Origin: Branchiibius hedensis
GTDB taxonomy: Bacteria > Actinomycetota > Actinomycetes > Actinomycetales > Dermatophilaceae
Reading direction: 5' to 3'
NCBI RefSeq assembly: GCF_900108585.1
Contig: NZ_UESZ01000001.1
Location: 620,001 to 684,000, forward strand
Length of the DNA stretch: 64,000 bases
Part shown: positions 1 to 11,985 of the stretch, in pieces
Numbering within the stretch: the first letter of the stretch is position 1
Layout: each line of letters opens with the position of its first letter
Position numbers and translations under genes: made by a program
Notes under the pieces: model-generated
Database searches by the model: none
What the model was told of the DNA's origin: nothing
Seen by the model: only the letters and a program-made list of their open reading frames with translations

Positions 1-1534
1 CCACCTCCGGTCCGGGTGCCACCAACCTGGTCACTGCGATCGCGGACGCGTTCCTCGATTCGGTGCCGATCGTGGCGATCACCGGTCAGGTCAATTCCAA
101 GACCATTGGTACCGATGCCTTCCAGGAGGCCGACATCCGCGGCATCACGATGCCGATCACCAAGCACAACTTCTTGATCACCAACGCCGACGAGATCCCA
201 TCCGCGATCGCCGCGGCGTTCCACATCGCAGCGACCGGCCGACCCGGCCCGGTCCTGGTGGACATCAGCAAGGACGCCCTGACGGCCAAGACCACCTTCT
301 CCTGGCCGCCGCAGGTCGATCTGCCGGGCTACCGCCCGGTGACGCGTCCGCACCCCAAGCAGATCAAAGCGGCCGCCGAACTGATCCGCGCGGCCAAGAA
401 GCCAGTCCTCTATATCGGGGGAGGAGCGATCCGCTCGGGGGCCAGCGAGTCTCTGAAGGAGCTCGTCGAGCTCACCCAGATCCCGCTGGTGACCACGCTG
501 ATGGCGCGCGGCGCCGTGCCGGACACCCACCCGCTGCATCTCGGGATGCCCGGGATGCACGGGTCGGTTCCGGCCGTGACCGCACTGCAGAAGGCTGATC
601 TGCTGATCACGCTCGGCGCGCGGTTCGATGACCGGGTGACTGGTGATCTCGCGTCGTTCGCACCCGAGGCCAAGGTGATCCACGCCGACATCGACCCGGC
701 CGAGATCAGCAAGAACCGCCAGGCCGACGTGCCGATCGTCGGTGACATCGACGAGGTCGTGCGCGAACTGATCGGGGCGCTGAAGGACGACATCGACCCC
801 AGCCGCTTCACCCCCTGGCGGGAGCGTACGACGGGTTGGAAGCGGGACTTCCCGGTCGGCTACACGACTCCCGAGGAGGGTTTGTCACCCCAGTACGTCA
901 TCGAACGGATCGGTGCGCTGACCGGCCCGGACGCGACGTACGTTGCGGGTGTCGGTCAGCACCAGATGTGGGCGGCCCAGTTCGTTGACTACGAGCGCCC
1001 GAACTCGTGGTTGAACTCCGGTGGCGCCGGCACGATGGGCTACTCGGTGCCTGCCGCGATGGGCGCCAAGACCGCCGAACCGGACCGGACGGTCTGGGCG
1101 ATCGACGGTGACGGTTGCTTCCAGATGACCAACCAGGAGCTCGCGACCTGCGTCATCAACAACATCCCGATCAAGGTCGCCATCATCAACAACTCCAGTC
1201 TGGGCATGGTGCGCCAGTGGCAGACGCTGTTCTACAACGAGCGCTACTCCAACACCGATCTGCACACGGCCATCGGCGCCCGGGTCCCGGACTTCGTCAA
1301 ACTGGCCGACGCGTACGGTTGTGTCGGACTGCGCTGCGAACGCGCCGAGGACGTCGACGCCACGATCGCCAAGGCGCTGGAGATCAACGACGTTCCCGTC
1401 GTGATCGACTTCGTCGTGGAGCGTGACGCCATGGTGTGGCCGATGGTGCCGGCCGGTGTCAGCAACGACATGGTGACCGTGGCGCGCTCGATGGCCCCGG
1501 TGTGGGACCGCGAATCCGAAGGTGAGGACGACTG

Positions 1535-1535
<1 letters not shown>
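1..1535 (+). CDS. ilvB: Acetolactate synthase large subunit (5' end outside window)
   Basis: Catalytic subunit of acetohydroxyacid synthase, which condenses pyruvate with pyruvate or 2-ketobutyrate in valine, leucine and isoleucine synthesis (ThDP, FAD, Mg). The frame is open from the window edge: codons from base 3 read [11 protein letters not shown], the conserved block of the N-terminal ThDP domain, so about the first 100 codons are missing and the GTG at 63 is internal. The C-terminal ThDP-binding motif is visible as [12 protein letters not shown] followed by the NN pair in [11 protein letters not shown]. The TGA stop shares its last base with the ATG of ilvN, as expected for coupled synthesis of the two subunits. 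Confidence 0.97.
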
Positions 1536-4772
<3,237 letters not shown>

Positions 4773-4804
4773 GCCGCACACCTCCTGGCAGCCAGGAGGC
4801 ACGG

Positions 4805-6793
4805 TCAGTCGACGGTGATACCGGTGACCTTCTGCAATGTCGGCATGACCCAGGTCCAGAACAGCCGGGCTCCGTCGAGGGTGTAGTGAACGCCGTCGCT
4901 TCGCACCTGCACCCCATCGACCTTCAGCTTCGGGGACCCGTCGGGGCACAGCTTGCTGGCCACGTTGAAGATGTGCACCTGCTGCGGATGCTCGGCGGCG
5001 AAGTTGTCGAGGATCTTGTTGACCGCGCTGGCGCGGGCGGGATCGTTGCGGTTGGGCGCCATGTCCTGACCGTCCACGATGTAACTGGCCTGGGCGTAGC
5101 ACGCCACGTTGGGAATCACGATCTTGGTCGAGCCCAGCTTGCTCAGGCCCAGGTTGAGTCTGGAGGTCAGGTAGTTCGCGTACTCGGGTGAGCCGACCTT
5201 CAGGATCTTTCCGTCGACGACGTGGTCATACACTTCCCAACCCCCGAGCGACCACAGAACGACGTTGGGGTTGTCGCTCGCGACGTCGGCGGGCCATTTG
5301 GCGAACACGTCCTGACACTGGGTCGGATTCGGTGTCTGATCGACGCCGTTGATCGCCAGGTGCTGTTCGGCCGTTCCACAGCCGAAGATGACGTCGCCAG
5401 TCACCTGGACCTTGGGCCACGCCTTCTGATCAAAGGCGTAGCCCAACGAGAAGCCGACCGAGTCGCCGAGGACGAGGACCCTCATGGCCGCAGTGGGATT
5501 CAGGGTGCCCATATCGGAACCCTGACCGGGTTTGGCCACGACAACCAGACTGCTGGCAGTCGCCGCGGGCGTGAGGGCCATTGTCAGGGCAGCGGTCACG
5601 GGCAGACACAGCCAACCCACGGTGACCGCGGCTTTGCGCCCGATCAATGGTTTGAGCCCGCGCTGGCGGATCGGTTGTTCGAGCAGGTAGTACGACAGTG
5701 CGGCAAGCACGAAGGTGATGGCGAACTCGACACCGAACAGGGCCGGCCCGCTCAGCGCGGAGTGCTTCATCACCAGGAACACCGGCCAGTGGTAGATGTA
5801 CAGGCCGTAGGAGATCCTGCCGATCCAGGCCCACGGCGCGAAGCCGAACAATTGCGCGAACGGGCCGTGCTGGTTCAGTTCAACGCAGGCGATCAACGCG
5901 CAGGTGCCAAGGGAGAAGACCAGGAACCCACCGCCGTACAGGAAGGGTTGATCTTCGGCGAGGGCCAGGAAACACACGACCACGACACCGAACCCGAGTG
6001 CGCCGATGAGGGTCATCAGCCGCGCCCGCTGGCCCCCTGGGTTCTTGCTGATCAGGGTCATCCCGCAGGCCAGCGCCGAGCCCAGCAGGAGGTCCTGAGC
6101 GCGGGTGTCCGTGCCGTAGTAGACCCGTGACGGATCCTCGCCGGGCACGTACAGCGTCCACATCCACACCGCGGACAGCGCGGCCAGTGCTATGAGGGCG
6201 CCGGCGATGTACCTCAGGTTCGCCTTGGTGAGTGCGATCAAGGCGATCAGCAGGAGGGGCAAGATCAGGTAGAACTGCTCCTCGATCGAGAGGGTCCACA
6301 TATGCCGGTACGGCGAGGGGTCGCCGAACTGCGCGAAATAGGAGTCCCCGGTGGCAATGAATCGCCAATTCGCGACGTAGAACAGCGTGGCCAACCCGTC
6401 GCCGCGCATGCCGACGACCGCCTGCTCGGAGAGCACGCGCGGGCACACAGCGGCGATGGCCAGGACTTCGGCGATCAGTGCGGGGAACAGCCGGCGGGCG
6501 CGTCGTATGTAGAAGGCGACCAGATCGATCGAGCCCCAGGTCCAGTCCTCCTTGATCAACAACCCGGCGATCAGGTAGCCCGAGAGCACGAAGAACACGT
6601 CCACGCCGAGGAAGCCTCCGCGGGGCTGGTGCGTGGTGGCGTGATAGATCATCACAAGAAGAACGGCTAGCGCTCGGACGCCGTCCAGTGCAGGACGGTG
6701 GCTGCGCAGCGGCCGTTCGGCGGCGACTCGATGAGCATTGCGCGATGGGGGAGCGGCACTAGCCACAGGCGAGATCGGGGCTGCGCTAGTCAT
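4805..6793 (-). CDS. Acyltransferase 3 family protein with C-terminal SGNH domain
   Basis: Integral membrane O-acyltransferase of the OafA/YrhL type, 662 residues. The first 400 residues contain about ten membrane helices and the family start PALDGVRALAVLLVMIYHA (presumed catalytic His) with FFVLSGYLI. The C-terminal 230 residues form an extracytoplasmic SGNH hydrolase-like domain: LGDSVGFSLGYAF (GDS Ser) and DGVHYTLDGARLF (Asp/His pair). Such proteins move acetyl or other acyl groups onto cell-surface glycans; the acceptor cannot be read here. ATG at 6793 is preferred to an upstream TTG at 6835. It is the first gene of a two-gene operon with the membrane decarboxylase. Confidence 0.85.
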   Translation of the reverse strand: MTSAAPISPVASAAPPSRNAHRVAAERPLRSHRPALDGVRALAVLLVMIYHATTHQPRGGFLGVDVFFVLSGYLIAGLLIKEDWTWGSIDLVAFYIRRARRLFPALIAEVLAIAAVCPRVLSEQAVVGMRGDGLATLFYVANWRFIATGDSYFAQFGDPSPYRHMWTLSIEEQFYLILPLLLIALIALTKANLRYIAGALIALAALSAVWMWTLYVPGEDPSRVYYGTDTRAQDLLLGSALACGMTLISKNPGGQRARLMTLIGALGFGVVVVCFLALAEDQPFLYGGGFLVFSLGTCALIACVELNQHGPFAQLFGFAPWAWIGRISYGLYIYHWPVFLVMKHSALSGPALFGVEFAITFVLAALSYYLLEQPIRQRGLKPLIGRKAAVTVGWLCLPVTAALTMALTPAATASSLVVVAKPGQGSDMGTLNPTAAMRVLVLGDSVGFSLGYAFDQKAWPKVQVTGDVIFGCGTAEQHLAINGVDQTPNPTQCQDVFAKWPADVASDNPNVVLWSLGGWEVYDHVVDGKILKVGSPEYANYLTSRLNLGLSKLGSTKIVIPNVACYAQASYIVDGQDMAPNRNDPARASAVNKILDNFAAEHPQQVHIFNVASKLCPDGSPKLKVDGVQVRSDGVHYTLDGARLFWTWVMPTLQKVTGITVD

Positions 6794-6890
6794 GGCTACG
6801 CAATGGTAAGTGACGTAGACCACAACCGCTAGCAATGCCGGAAAACCGGTGAGAAGTGGTCCGAATGAGCTACGCCGGCACCTCGTTCGT

Positions 6891-6907
6891 GTCTCTCATT
6901 GCGAGAC
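6891..6907. promoter_or_regulatory. Palindrome upstream of leuB, candidate operator
   Basis: GTCTCTCATTGCGAGAC, a 5-base inverted repeat (GTCTC/GAGAC) with a 7-base centre, ends 41 bases before the leuB ATG in the 154-base divergent gap with the acyltransferase gene. IclR-type regulators (LtbR, NdgR) are known to bind upstream of leuB/leuCD in actinobacteria; assigning this site to such a regulator is inference from position and symmetry only. Confidence 0.45.
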
Positions 6908-6947
6908 CTGCATATCGAATGGCAAGACGCCGTCCTACGCTAGAAAC

Positions 6948-8006
6948 ATGTCGAATTCTGCCGAAACCGTGAATCTGGCTGTCATCGCTGGCGATGGAAT
7001 CGGCCCCGAAGTAGTCGCCGAAGGTCTGAAGGTCCTCGATGCCGTGACCACGGCGAAGGTGGCCCGCACCGAGTACGACCTCGGTGCGCGGCGCTGGCAC
7101 GCCACGGGTGAAACGCTGCCGGACTCCGTTCTGCAGGAGTTGCGCGACCACGACGCCATTCTGCTCGGAGCCATCGGTGACCCCACCGTCCCCAGCGGCG
7201 TCCTCGAGCGGCAGTTGCTGCTGCGCATCCGCTTCGAGTTGGACCACTACATCAACCTGCGCCCGGCGAAGCTGTTCCCCGGAGTGTCCTCGCCACTGGA
7301 TGTCGCCCGAGTCGCCCCCGACGGCATCGACTTCGTCGTCGTCCGCGAAGGCACCGAGGGCCCCTACACCGGTAACGGTGGCGCATTGCGCGTCGGCACT
7401 GCGCAGGAACTGGCCACCGAGGTCAGCGTGAACACCCGCTTCGGCGTGGAACGCACGGTCCGGGATGCCTTCGCCCGTGCCCAGACCCGGGAGCGCAAGC
7501 AGCTGACGCTGCTGCACAAGCACAACGTGTTGTCCTACGCCGGTCACCTGTGGCGGCGCACCGTGGAAGAGGTCGGACAGGAATTCCCCGACGTCAGCAC
7601 CGCCTACGCCCATGTCGATGCGGCGACGATCTACCTGGCAACCGACCCGGGCCGCTTCGACGTGATCGTCACCGACAATCTCTTCGGCGACATCGTCACC
7701 GACCTCGCGGCTGCTGTCACCGGGGGCATCGGTCTGGCGGCTTCGGGCAACATCAACCCCGACCGCACGACGCCGAGCATGTTCGAGCCAGTGCACGGCT
7801 CCGCACCCGACATCGCCGGTCAGGGCAAGGCTGACCCGACCGCGACCATCCTGTCCGTCGCGATGCTGCTGGAGCACCTTGGCCGGGCCGATGAAGCGCA
7901 GCGGATCGAGCAGGCTGTGGCCGCGGACCTGGCGGGCCGGGGTGACGCGGTCCGCAGCACCAGCCAGGTCGGTGACGCCATCGCCGCCGCGGCGGCACAG
8001 GGCTAG
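6948..8006 (+). CDS. leuB: 3-isopropylmalate dehydrogenase
   Basis: NAD-dependent oxidative decarboxylation of 3-isopropylmalate in leucine synthesis; the enzyme can also serve the parallel citramalate route. 352 residues, typical of the actinobacterial form. Signature parts: [15 protein letters not shown] at the N-terminus, the Arg-rich substrate site [12 protein letters not shown], the family signature [13 protein letters not shown] with catalytic and metal Asp residues, and the adenosine-binding [19 protein letters not shown] at 6948 is chosen because the family begins just before the GDGIGPE block; the 33 codons upstream run through the palindrome and promoter region. ilvE follows after 9 bases. 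Confidence 0.96.
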   Translation: MSNSAETVNLAVIAGDGIGPEVVAEGLKVLDAVTTAKVARTEYDLGARRWHATGETLPDSVLQELRDHDAILLGAIGDPTVPSGVLERQLLLRIRFELDHYINLRPAKLFPGVSSPLDVARVAPDGIDFVVVREGTEGPYTGNGGALRVGTAQELATEVSVNTRFGVERTVRDAFARAQTRERKQLTLLHKHNVLSYAGHLWRRTVEEVGQEFPDVSTAYAHVDAATIYLATDPGRFDVIVTDNLFGDIVTDLAAAVTGGIGLAASGNINPDRTTPSMFEPVHGSAPDIAGQGKADPTATILSVAMLLEHLGRADEAQRIEQAVAADLAGRGDAVRSTSQVGDAIAAAAAQG

Positions 8007-8015
8007 GCTTTCGGC

Positions 8016-9110
8016 ATGGCTCAGCAGTTCACCGTGACGGAACGACCCGACCGCCTTGCCGAGGCCGAACGGCTTGCAGTTCTGGCCGACCCCGGTTTCG
8101 GCAAGACCTTCACCGACCACATGGTGGTCGCGACCTGGAACCCCGAAGAGGGCTGGCACGACTGGCAGGTCAAGCCGTACGGGCCGCTGGAATTGGATCC
8201 GAGTGCGGCCGTGCTGCACTACGCCCAGGAGATCTTCGAGGGGCTCAAGGCCTACCGCCACGAAGACGGTTCGGTGTGGACCTTCCGGCCCCGGTCCAAC
8301 GCGGCGCGATTCGCCCGCAGCGCGGCCCGGTTGGCTCTGCCGGCCCTCCCCGAGGAAGCCTTCCTCGAGTCGCTCAAGCAACTGGTGGCCATCGATGAGG
8401 CGTGGGTCCCAGGCGCCGAGGCGGGGGAGTCCAGCCTGTACCTGCGGCCGTTCATGTTCGCCTCGGAGTCGTTCCTTGGCGTTCGACCGGCGCTCGGCGT
8501 CACCTACTCGGTGATCGCCTCGCCGGCTGGTGCCTACTTCTCCGGCGGGGTGAAGCCGGTGTCGCTGTGGATCTCCCAGCACTACTCGCGTGCCGGTGTC
8601 GGTGGCACCGGGGCCGCCAAATGCGGGGGCAACTACGCCGCCTCCCTGGCCGCTCAGATCGAGGCCAGCGAGCACGGTTGTGACCAGAGCGTTTTCCTGG
8701 ACTCGGTCGAGCAGAAGTGGATCGAGGAACTGGGCGGGATGAACCTCTTCCTCGTCTATGCCGACGGCCGCCTGGTCACCCCAGCGTTGACGGGTTCGAT
8801 CCTGGAGGGCGTCACGAGGGACTCCATCCTGGAATTGGCCAAGGACCTCGATCTGCAGCCCGAGGAGCGCCGGGTGAGCATCGACGAATGGCGAGAAGGT
8901 GTCGAGTCCGGGCAGATCACCGAGGCGTTCGCCTGCGGGACCGCTGCGGTCGTCACTCCGGTCGGCCGTCTGGTCTGGGAGGGCGGCGAACTCGCCATGG
9001 GTCCGGAAGGCACCGCCGGACCGGTGGCTGACAAGATCCGCAGCACGCTGCTCGGCATCCAGAAGGGCCAGCTGGAGGATTCCCACGACTGGCTGTTCCG
9101 GCTGGTCTGA
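8016..9110 (+). CDS. ilvE: Branched-chain amino acid aminotransferase
   Basis: PLP-dependent last step of valine, leucine and isoleucine synthesis (and first step of their breakdown). 364 residues, fold-type IV. Visible signatures: EIFEGLKAYR, the PLP lysine in GGTGAAKCGGNYA, and the phosphate-binding region FACGTAAVVTPVG. It starts 9 bases after leuB with no clear Shine-Dalgarno, so reinitiation after leuB is likely. A strong hairpin 30 bases downstream ends the leuB-ilvE unit. Confidence 0.96.
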   Translation: MAQQFTVTERPDRLAEAERLAVLADPGFGKTFTDHMVVATWNPEEGWHDWQVKPYGPLELDPSAAVLHYAQEIFEGLKAYRHEDGSVWTFRPRSNAARFARSAARLALPALPEEAFLESLKQLVAIDEAWVPGAEAGESSLYLRPFMFASESFLGVRPALGVTYSVIASPAGAYFSGGVKPVSLWISQHYSRAGVGGTGAAKCGGNYAASLAAQIEASEHGCDQSVFLDSVEQKWIEELGGMNLFLVYADGRLVTPALTGSILEGVTRDSILELAKDLDLQPEERRVSIDEWREGVESGQITEAFACGTAAVVTPVGRLVWEGGELAMGPEGTAGPVADKIRSTLLGIQKGQLEDSHDWLFRLV

Positions 9111-9140
9111 CGCCGCGGCCCGGATCCGCGCGGTTTAGCC

Positions 9141-9172
9141 ACAGATGCGCGGGTTGTTACCCGCGCATCTGT
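9141..9172 (+). terminator. Hairpin after ilvE
   Basis: A perfect 14-bp stem (ACAGATGCGCGGGT and its complement) with loop TGTT, no T-run, starting 30 bases after the ilvE stop. Strong T-less hairpins are common actinobacterial 3' ends, so this probably terminates leuB-ilvE before the separately controlled cimA leader. Confidence 0.75.
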
Positions 9173-9227
9173 CGATAACCTGCGCAGATCCAGAAGCCAT
9201 GTATCAGATGATGAGATGGCCGCTTCA

Positions 9228-9299
9228 ATGCGTGGACGCCGGATTGATCCCGGTGAGACGCTGATCAACGTGTTGACGACCACCGTCATTATCGCGTAG
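9228..9299 (+). CDS. Leader peptide of the cimA attenuator (23 aa)
   Basis: A 23-codon frame, ATG at 9228 to TAG at 9297-9299, too short for usual gene calling. Its C-terminus reads INVLTTTVIIA: three Thr codons (9276-9284), Val (9285), then Ile-Ile (9288-9293) just before the stop. The stop codon's last base is the first base of a perfect hairpin, followed by a T-tailed terminator. Clustered Ile/Val/Thr/Leu codons in front of a terminator upstream of an isoleucine-pathway gene is the classical layout of a transcription-attenuation leader. No strong Shine-Dalgarno is visible, so translation itself is inferred. Confidence 0.7.
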   Translation: MRGRRIDPGETLINVLTTTVIIA

Positions 9300-9323
9300 C
9301 GCGTCGGATCTCCTCCGACGCGC
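9299..9323 (+). promoter_or_regulatory. Leader hairpin immediately before the attenuator terminator
   Basis: Perfect 10-bp stem GCGCGTCGGA/TCCGACGCGC with loop TCTCC. It begins on the last base of the leader-peptide stop, so a ribosome at the stop codon or stalled on the Ile codons would cover its 5' arm. The freed segment CCTCCG (9312-9317) could pair, with a bulge, with the GGAGG 3' arm of the next hairpin and so act as antiterminator; this competing fold is a prediction by eye. Confidence 0.6.
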
Positions 9324-9351
9324 AACCTCCCGTTACCCCGGGAGGTTTTTT
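9324..9351 (+). terminator. Rho-independent terminator of the cimA leader (attenuator)
   Basis: Perfect 9-bp stem AACCTCCCG/CGGGAGGTT with a 6-base loop, running into six T residues (9346-9351), a canonical intrinsic terminator, which is unusual in this window where most hairpins lack a T-run. It lies between the leader peptide and cimA, so it must be read through for cimA expression. The 3' arm also contains GGGAGG, correctly spaced as a Shine-Dalgarno for the small frame at 9353. Confidence 0.8.
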
Positions 9352-9352
9352 C

Positions 9353-9409
9353 ATGTCCACCGACACCCCGGGTGGCGTGAGGCGATCGGAGGGATCCGGC
9401 GATACGTGA
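9353..9409 (+). CDS. Possible 18-codon upstream frame in cimA leader
   Basis: ATG at 9353 to TGA at 9407, 18 codons (starts MSTDTPGGVRR), 7 bases after GGGAGG in the 3' arm of the leader terminator. It is in the same frame as cimA, separated by its stop and 36 bases. cimA itself has only a weak purine-rich stretch before its ATG, so translation of this mini-frame could help ribosomes reach cimA. The peptide resembles nothing known; it may be non-functional. Confidence 0.3.
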   Translation: MSTDTPGGVRRSEGSGDT

Positions 9410-9445
9410 GCACTACCCGCGAACGACCGAGCGACGAAGAAGACG

Positions 9446-11029
9446 ATGAGCGACCTGCACGTATATGACACGACGCTGCGCGACGGCGCCCAGCAAGAGG
9501 GCCTGAACCTCACCGCTAGCGACAAGCTGGCCATCGCGGCACACCTCGATGCCATGGGCTTCGGGTTCATCGAAGGCGGCTGGCCGGGTGCGAACCCGAC
9601 CGACACCGAATTCTTCGCGCGCGCTCACGATGAACTGACGTTGCGCGGTGCCGTGCTGGCCGCCTTCGGTGCGACCCGCCGTGCGGGCGGCCGGGCCAGC
9701 GAGGACCCACAGGTTCTGGCGCTGTTGGATGCGCAGACGCCTGTGGTCACGCTGGTGGCCAAGTCTCACGCACGACATGTCACCGACGCGTTGCGGACCA
9801 CCCTCGATGAGAACCTGGCCATGATCCAGGACACCGTGAGCTTCCTTGTCTCCCAGGGCCGTCGAGTGTTCCTGGATGCCGAGCACTTCTTCGATGGTTA
9901 CCACATGGACCGCGACTACGCCCTCACGGTTGTGCGGACAGCTGCTGCGGCCGGCGCCGAGGTGGTCGCCTTGTGCGACACCAACGGCGGCATGCTGCCG
10001 CACCAGGTCGAGGCGGTCGTCGCCGACGTCCTGGCCGAAACCGGAGCGCGCCTGGGGATCCACGCGCACAACGACACCGGTTGCGCCGTCGCGAACTCGG
10101 TGGCCGCCGTACGGGCCGGTGCCACCCACGTGCAGGGGACCGTCAACGGGTACGGCGAGCGGACGGGTAACGCCGATCTGCTCACCACCGCGGCGGACCT
10201 GCAACTCAAACTGGGCTACGACCTGATCGCGCCTGAGGCGCTCGCCCAGGCGCTGCACCTGTCGCACGCCATCGCCGAGGTCACCAACATCGCGCCGATG
10301 GGTCGCCAACCCTACGTCGGCGCAAGCGCGTTCGCGCACAAGGCCGGTCTGCACGCCAGCGCCCTGAAGGTCGATCCTGACCTCTACCAGCACATCGACC
10401 CGGCGCTGGTCGGCAACTCGATGCGCACGCTCGTGTCCGATATGGCGGGCCGGGCCAGTATCGAACTCAAGGGCCGCGAACTCGGATACGACCTCAGCGA
10501 CGACCCGCAACTGCTGGGTCGAGTGGTTGCGCGGGTGAAAGAGCTTGAGCAGCAGGGCTGGACCTTCGATGCGGCCGACGCGTCGTTCGAGTTGTTGCTG
10601 CGCACCGAAGCGACCGGTGAGGTGCTGCACTACTTCGAAGAAGAGTCCTGGCGGATCCTGATCGACTCAGCTTCGGGCGGCCAGGACGCCTTGTCGGAGG
10701 CCACCGTGAAGCTGCAGGCTGCGGGTCGGCGCCGGGTGGCAACCGGTGAGGGGAACGGTCCGGTCAATGCTCTCGACCACGCGCTGCGCGAGGCGCTGGC
10801 CGACGCCTACCCGGAGTTGGCGAAGTTCGAACTGACCGACTTCCGGGTGCGCATCCTGGACGCCGACCGGGGCACCGACGCCACGACCCGCGTGCTGATC
10901 ACCACCAGCGACGCGCAGAACACCTGGACCACGGTTGGCGTCGCCCCGAACATCGTGCATGCGAGTTGGGTGGCGCTGGTCGACTCGTTCAGTTATGGAC
11001 TGCTGAAGGCAGGGGTCCAGCCGCGCTGA
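9446..11029 (+). CDS. cimA: Citramalate synthase
   Basis: Condenses pyruvate with acetyl-CoA to (R)-citramalate, giving 2-ketobutyrate for isoleucine without threonine deaminase. 527 residues: an N-terminal HMGL-like TIM barrel (YDTTLRDGAQQEG near residue 7, metal-site HAHNDTGCAVANS, VQGTVNGYGERTGNADL) and a C-terminal LeuA-type allosteric dimer domain from about residue 400, which binds the feedback inhibitor. LRDGAQQEG and length place it with citramalate synthases rather than 2-isopropylmalate synthase. It sits behind the leader attenuator (9228-9351). Its last 41 bases overlap the convergent gene at 10989. Confidence 0.92.
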   Translation: MSDLHVYDTTLRDGAQQEGLNLTASDKLAIAAHLDAMGFGFIEGGWPGANPTDTEFFARAHDELTLRGAVLAAFGATRRAGGRASEDPQVLALLDAQTPVVTLVAKSHARHVTDALRTTLDENLAMIQDTVSFLVSQGRRVFLDAEHFFDGYHMDRDYALTVVRTAAAAGAEVVALCDTNGGMLPHQVEAVVADVLAETGARLGIHAHNDTGCAVANSVAAVRAGATHVQGTVNGYGERTGNADLLTTAADLQLKLGYDLIAPEALAQALHLSHAIAEVTNIAPMGRQPYVGASAFAHKAGLHASALKVDPDLYQHIDPALVGNSMRTLVSDMAGRASIELKGRELGYDLSDDPQLLGRVVARVKELEQQGWTFDAADASFELLLRTEATGEVLHYFEEESWRILIDSASGGQDALSEATVKLQAAGRRRVATGEGNGPVNALDHALREALADAYPELAKFELTDFRVRILDADRGTDATTRVLITTSDAQNTWTTVGVAPNIVHASWVALVDSFSYGLLKAGVQPR

Positions 11030-11864
11030 GCGCGTGGTCGATCGCGGCGATCAGTGCATGGCGCAACTGGGTCCCGCGCTCGGCGAACGCCCTTTGGCGA
11101 CGGGTGTATTCAGCCTTCCCGGTCGGAGTCTCGATTCGCACCGGGTCATAGCCCAGGTCGCGCAGATCGTAGGGCGAGGCTTCCATGTCGAGCACCCGCA
11201 CCTCCGTGGCCAGTTCGAAGCAGTCTACGACCAGCTCGCTGGGCAGCAACGGCGTCAGCTTGTAGGCCCACTTGTATAGATCCATGGTCGCGTGCAAACA
11301 CCCCGGCTGCTCCATGCTGACCTGCGAATCGCGTTGCAGCACGGTCAGGTTCAGCGATCTGGCGGGCTTGGTGAAGAACCGGTACGCATCGTAGTGGGTG
11401 CACTTGAGGTGATGAGCGCGCACGACGTCGTCGGTGCCGGCGGCTCCGAGGCGCAGCGGCCAGTCGGTGTGCCGGATACCGTCGCGGCCGGCGCGGTAGA
11501 CCATCGCCCACTCGTGCAACCCGAAACAACCGAACTGCGCCGGCCGATCCGCCGTCCGCACGAGCAGGTCCCGCACGAACGCCACGCTCGAGCCGCGGTG
11601 GGCCAGGAAGTCCGGAAGGTCGACGTACGCCGAGTGCTCGCCTCTGGTGTAGAAGCGCCAGTCCCCGTGGGGTGCGGTCAGCGGTACCTTCGCCCCGGCC
11701 CCCGGATGCCAGCGGCGCAATTGGGCCGGCCGGAAGGAGTAGTAGGTGAACAGGAAGTCGGCGACGGGGTGTTTCACACCCTCCTCACGCCGACTCAGAT
11801 GCTGGTCGACCAAGGCGTCGACCCGCGCATGATGCGCTGCCTGTCGCTGCTGCCAGATGTCCAT
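10989..11864 (-). CDS. Conserved actinobacterial protein of unknown function (often labelled 3-methyladenine DNA glycosylase)
   Basis: 291 residues, soluble, rich in Trp, Tyr and His. The N-terminal block HPVADFLFTYYSFRPAQLRRWHPG is shared by a family I know only from actinobacteria, where automatic annotation frequently says 3-methyladenine DNA glycosylase; I see neither a helix-hairpin-helix GPD motif nor AAG-family features, so that label is doubtful. ATG at 11864 is chosen because the recognisable family sequence (DIWQQRQAAHHARVDAL) begins there; the 52 codons upstream are non-conserved and run into the divergent hydrolase's upstream region. The C-terminus overlaps cimA by 41 bases. Confidence 0.7.
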   Translation of the reverse strand: MDIWQQRQAAHHARVDALVDQHLSRREEGVKHPVADFLFTYYSFRPAQLRRWHPGAGAKVPLTAPHGDWRFYTRGEHSAYVDLPDFLAHRGSSVAFVRDLLVRTADRPAQFGCFGLHEWAMVYRAGRDGIRHTDWPLRLGAAGTDDVVRAHHLKCTHYDAYRFFTKPARSLNLTVLQRDSQVSMEQPGCLHATMDLYKWAYKLTPLLPSELVVDCFELATEVRVLDMEASPYDLRDLGYDPVRIETPTGKAEYTRRQRAFAERGTQLRHALIAAIDHALSAAGPLPSAVHN

Positions 11865-11985
11865 GGTGATCAGCGTTGATTCTACGAGTGTCGACGCGCG
11901 GAACGGGCGCGCGATCGCTGGCCGTAACCTACTGTGAGGTAGGCCACATTTCGGGTGGCCGCCGACCGGAAGGATCGCTGGTTCT

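Noticed and set aside
6870-9086. 738-codon minus-strand frame opposite leuB and ilvE
   Set aside because: Both plus-strand genes have clear catalytic motifs; the antisense product has low-complexity Gly/Arg/Asp composition.
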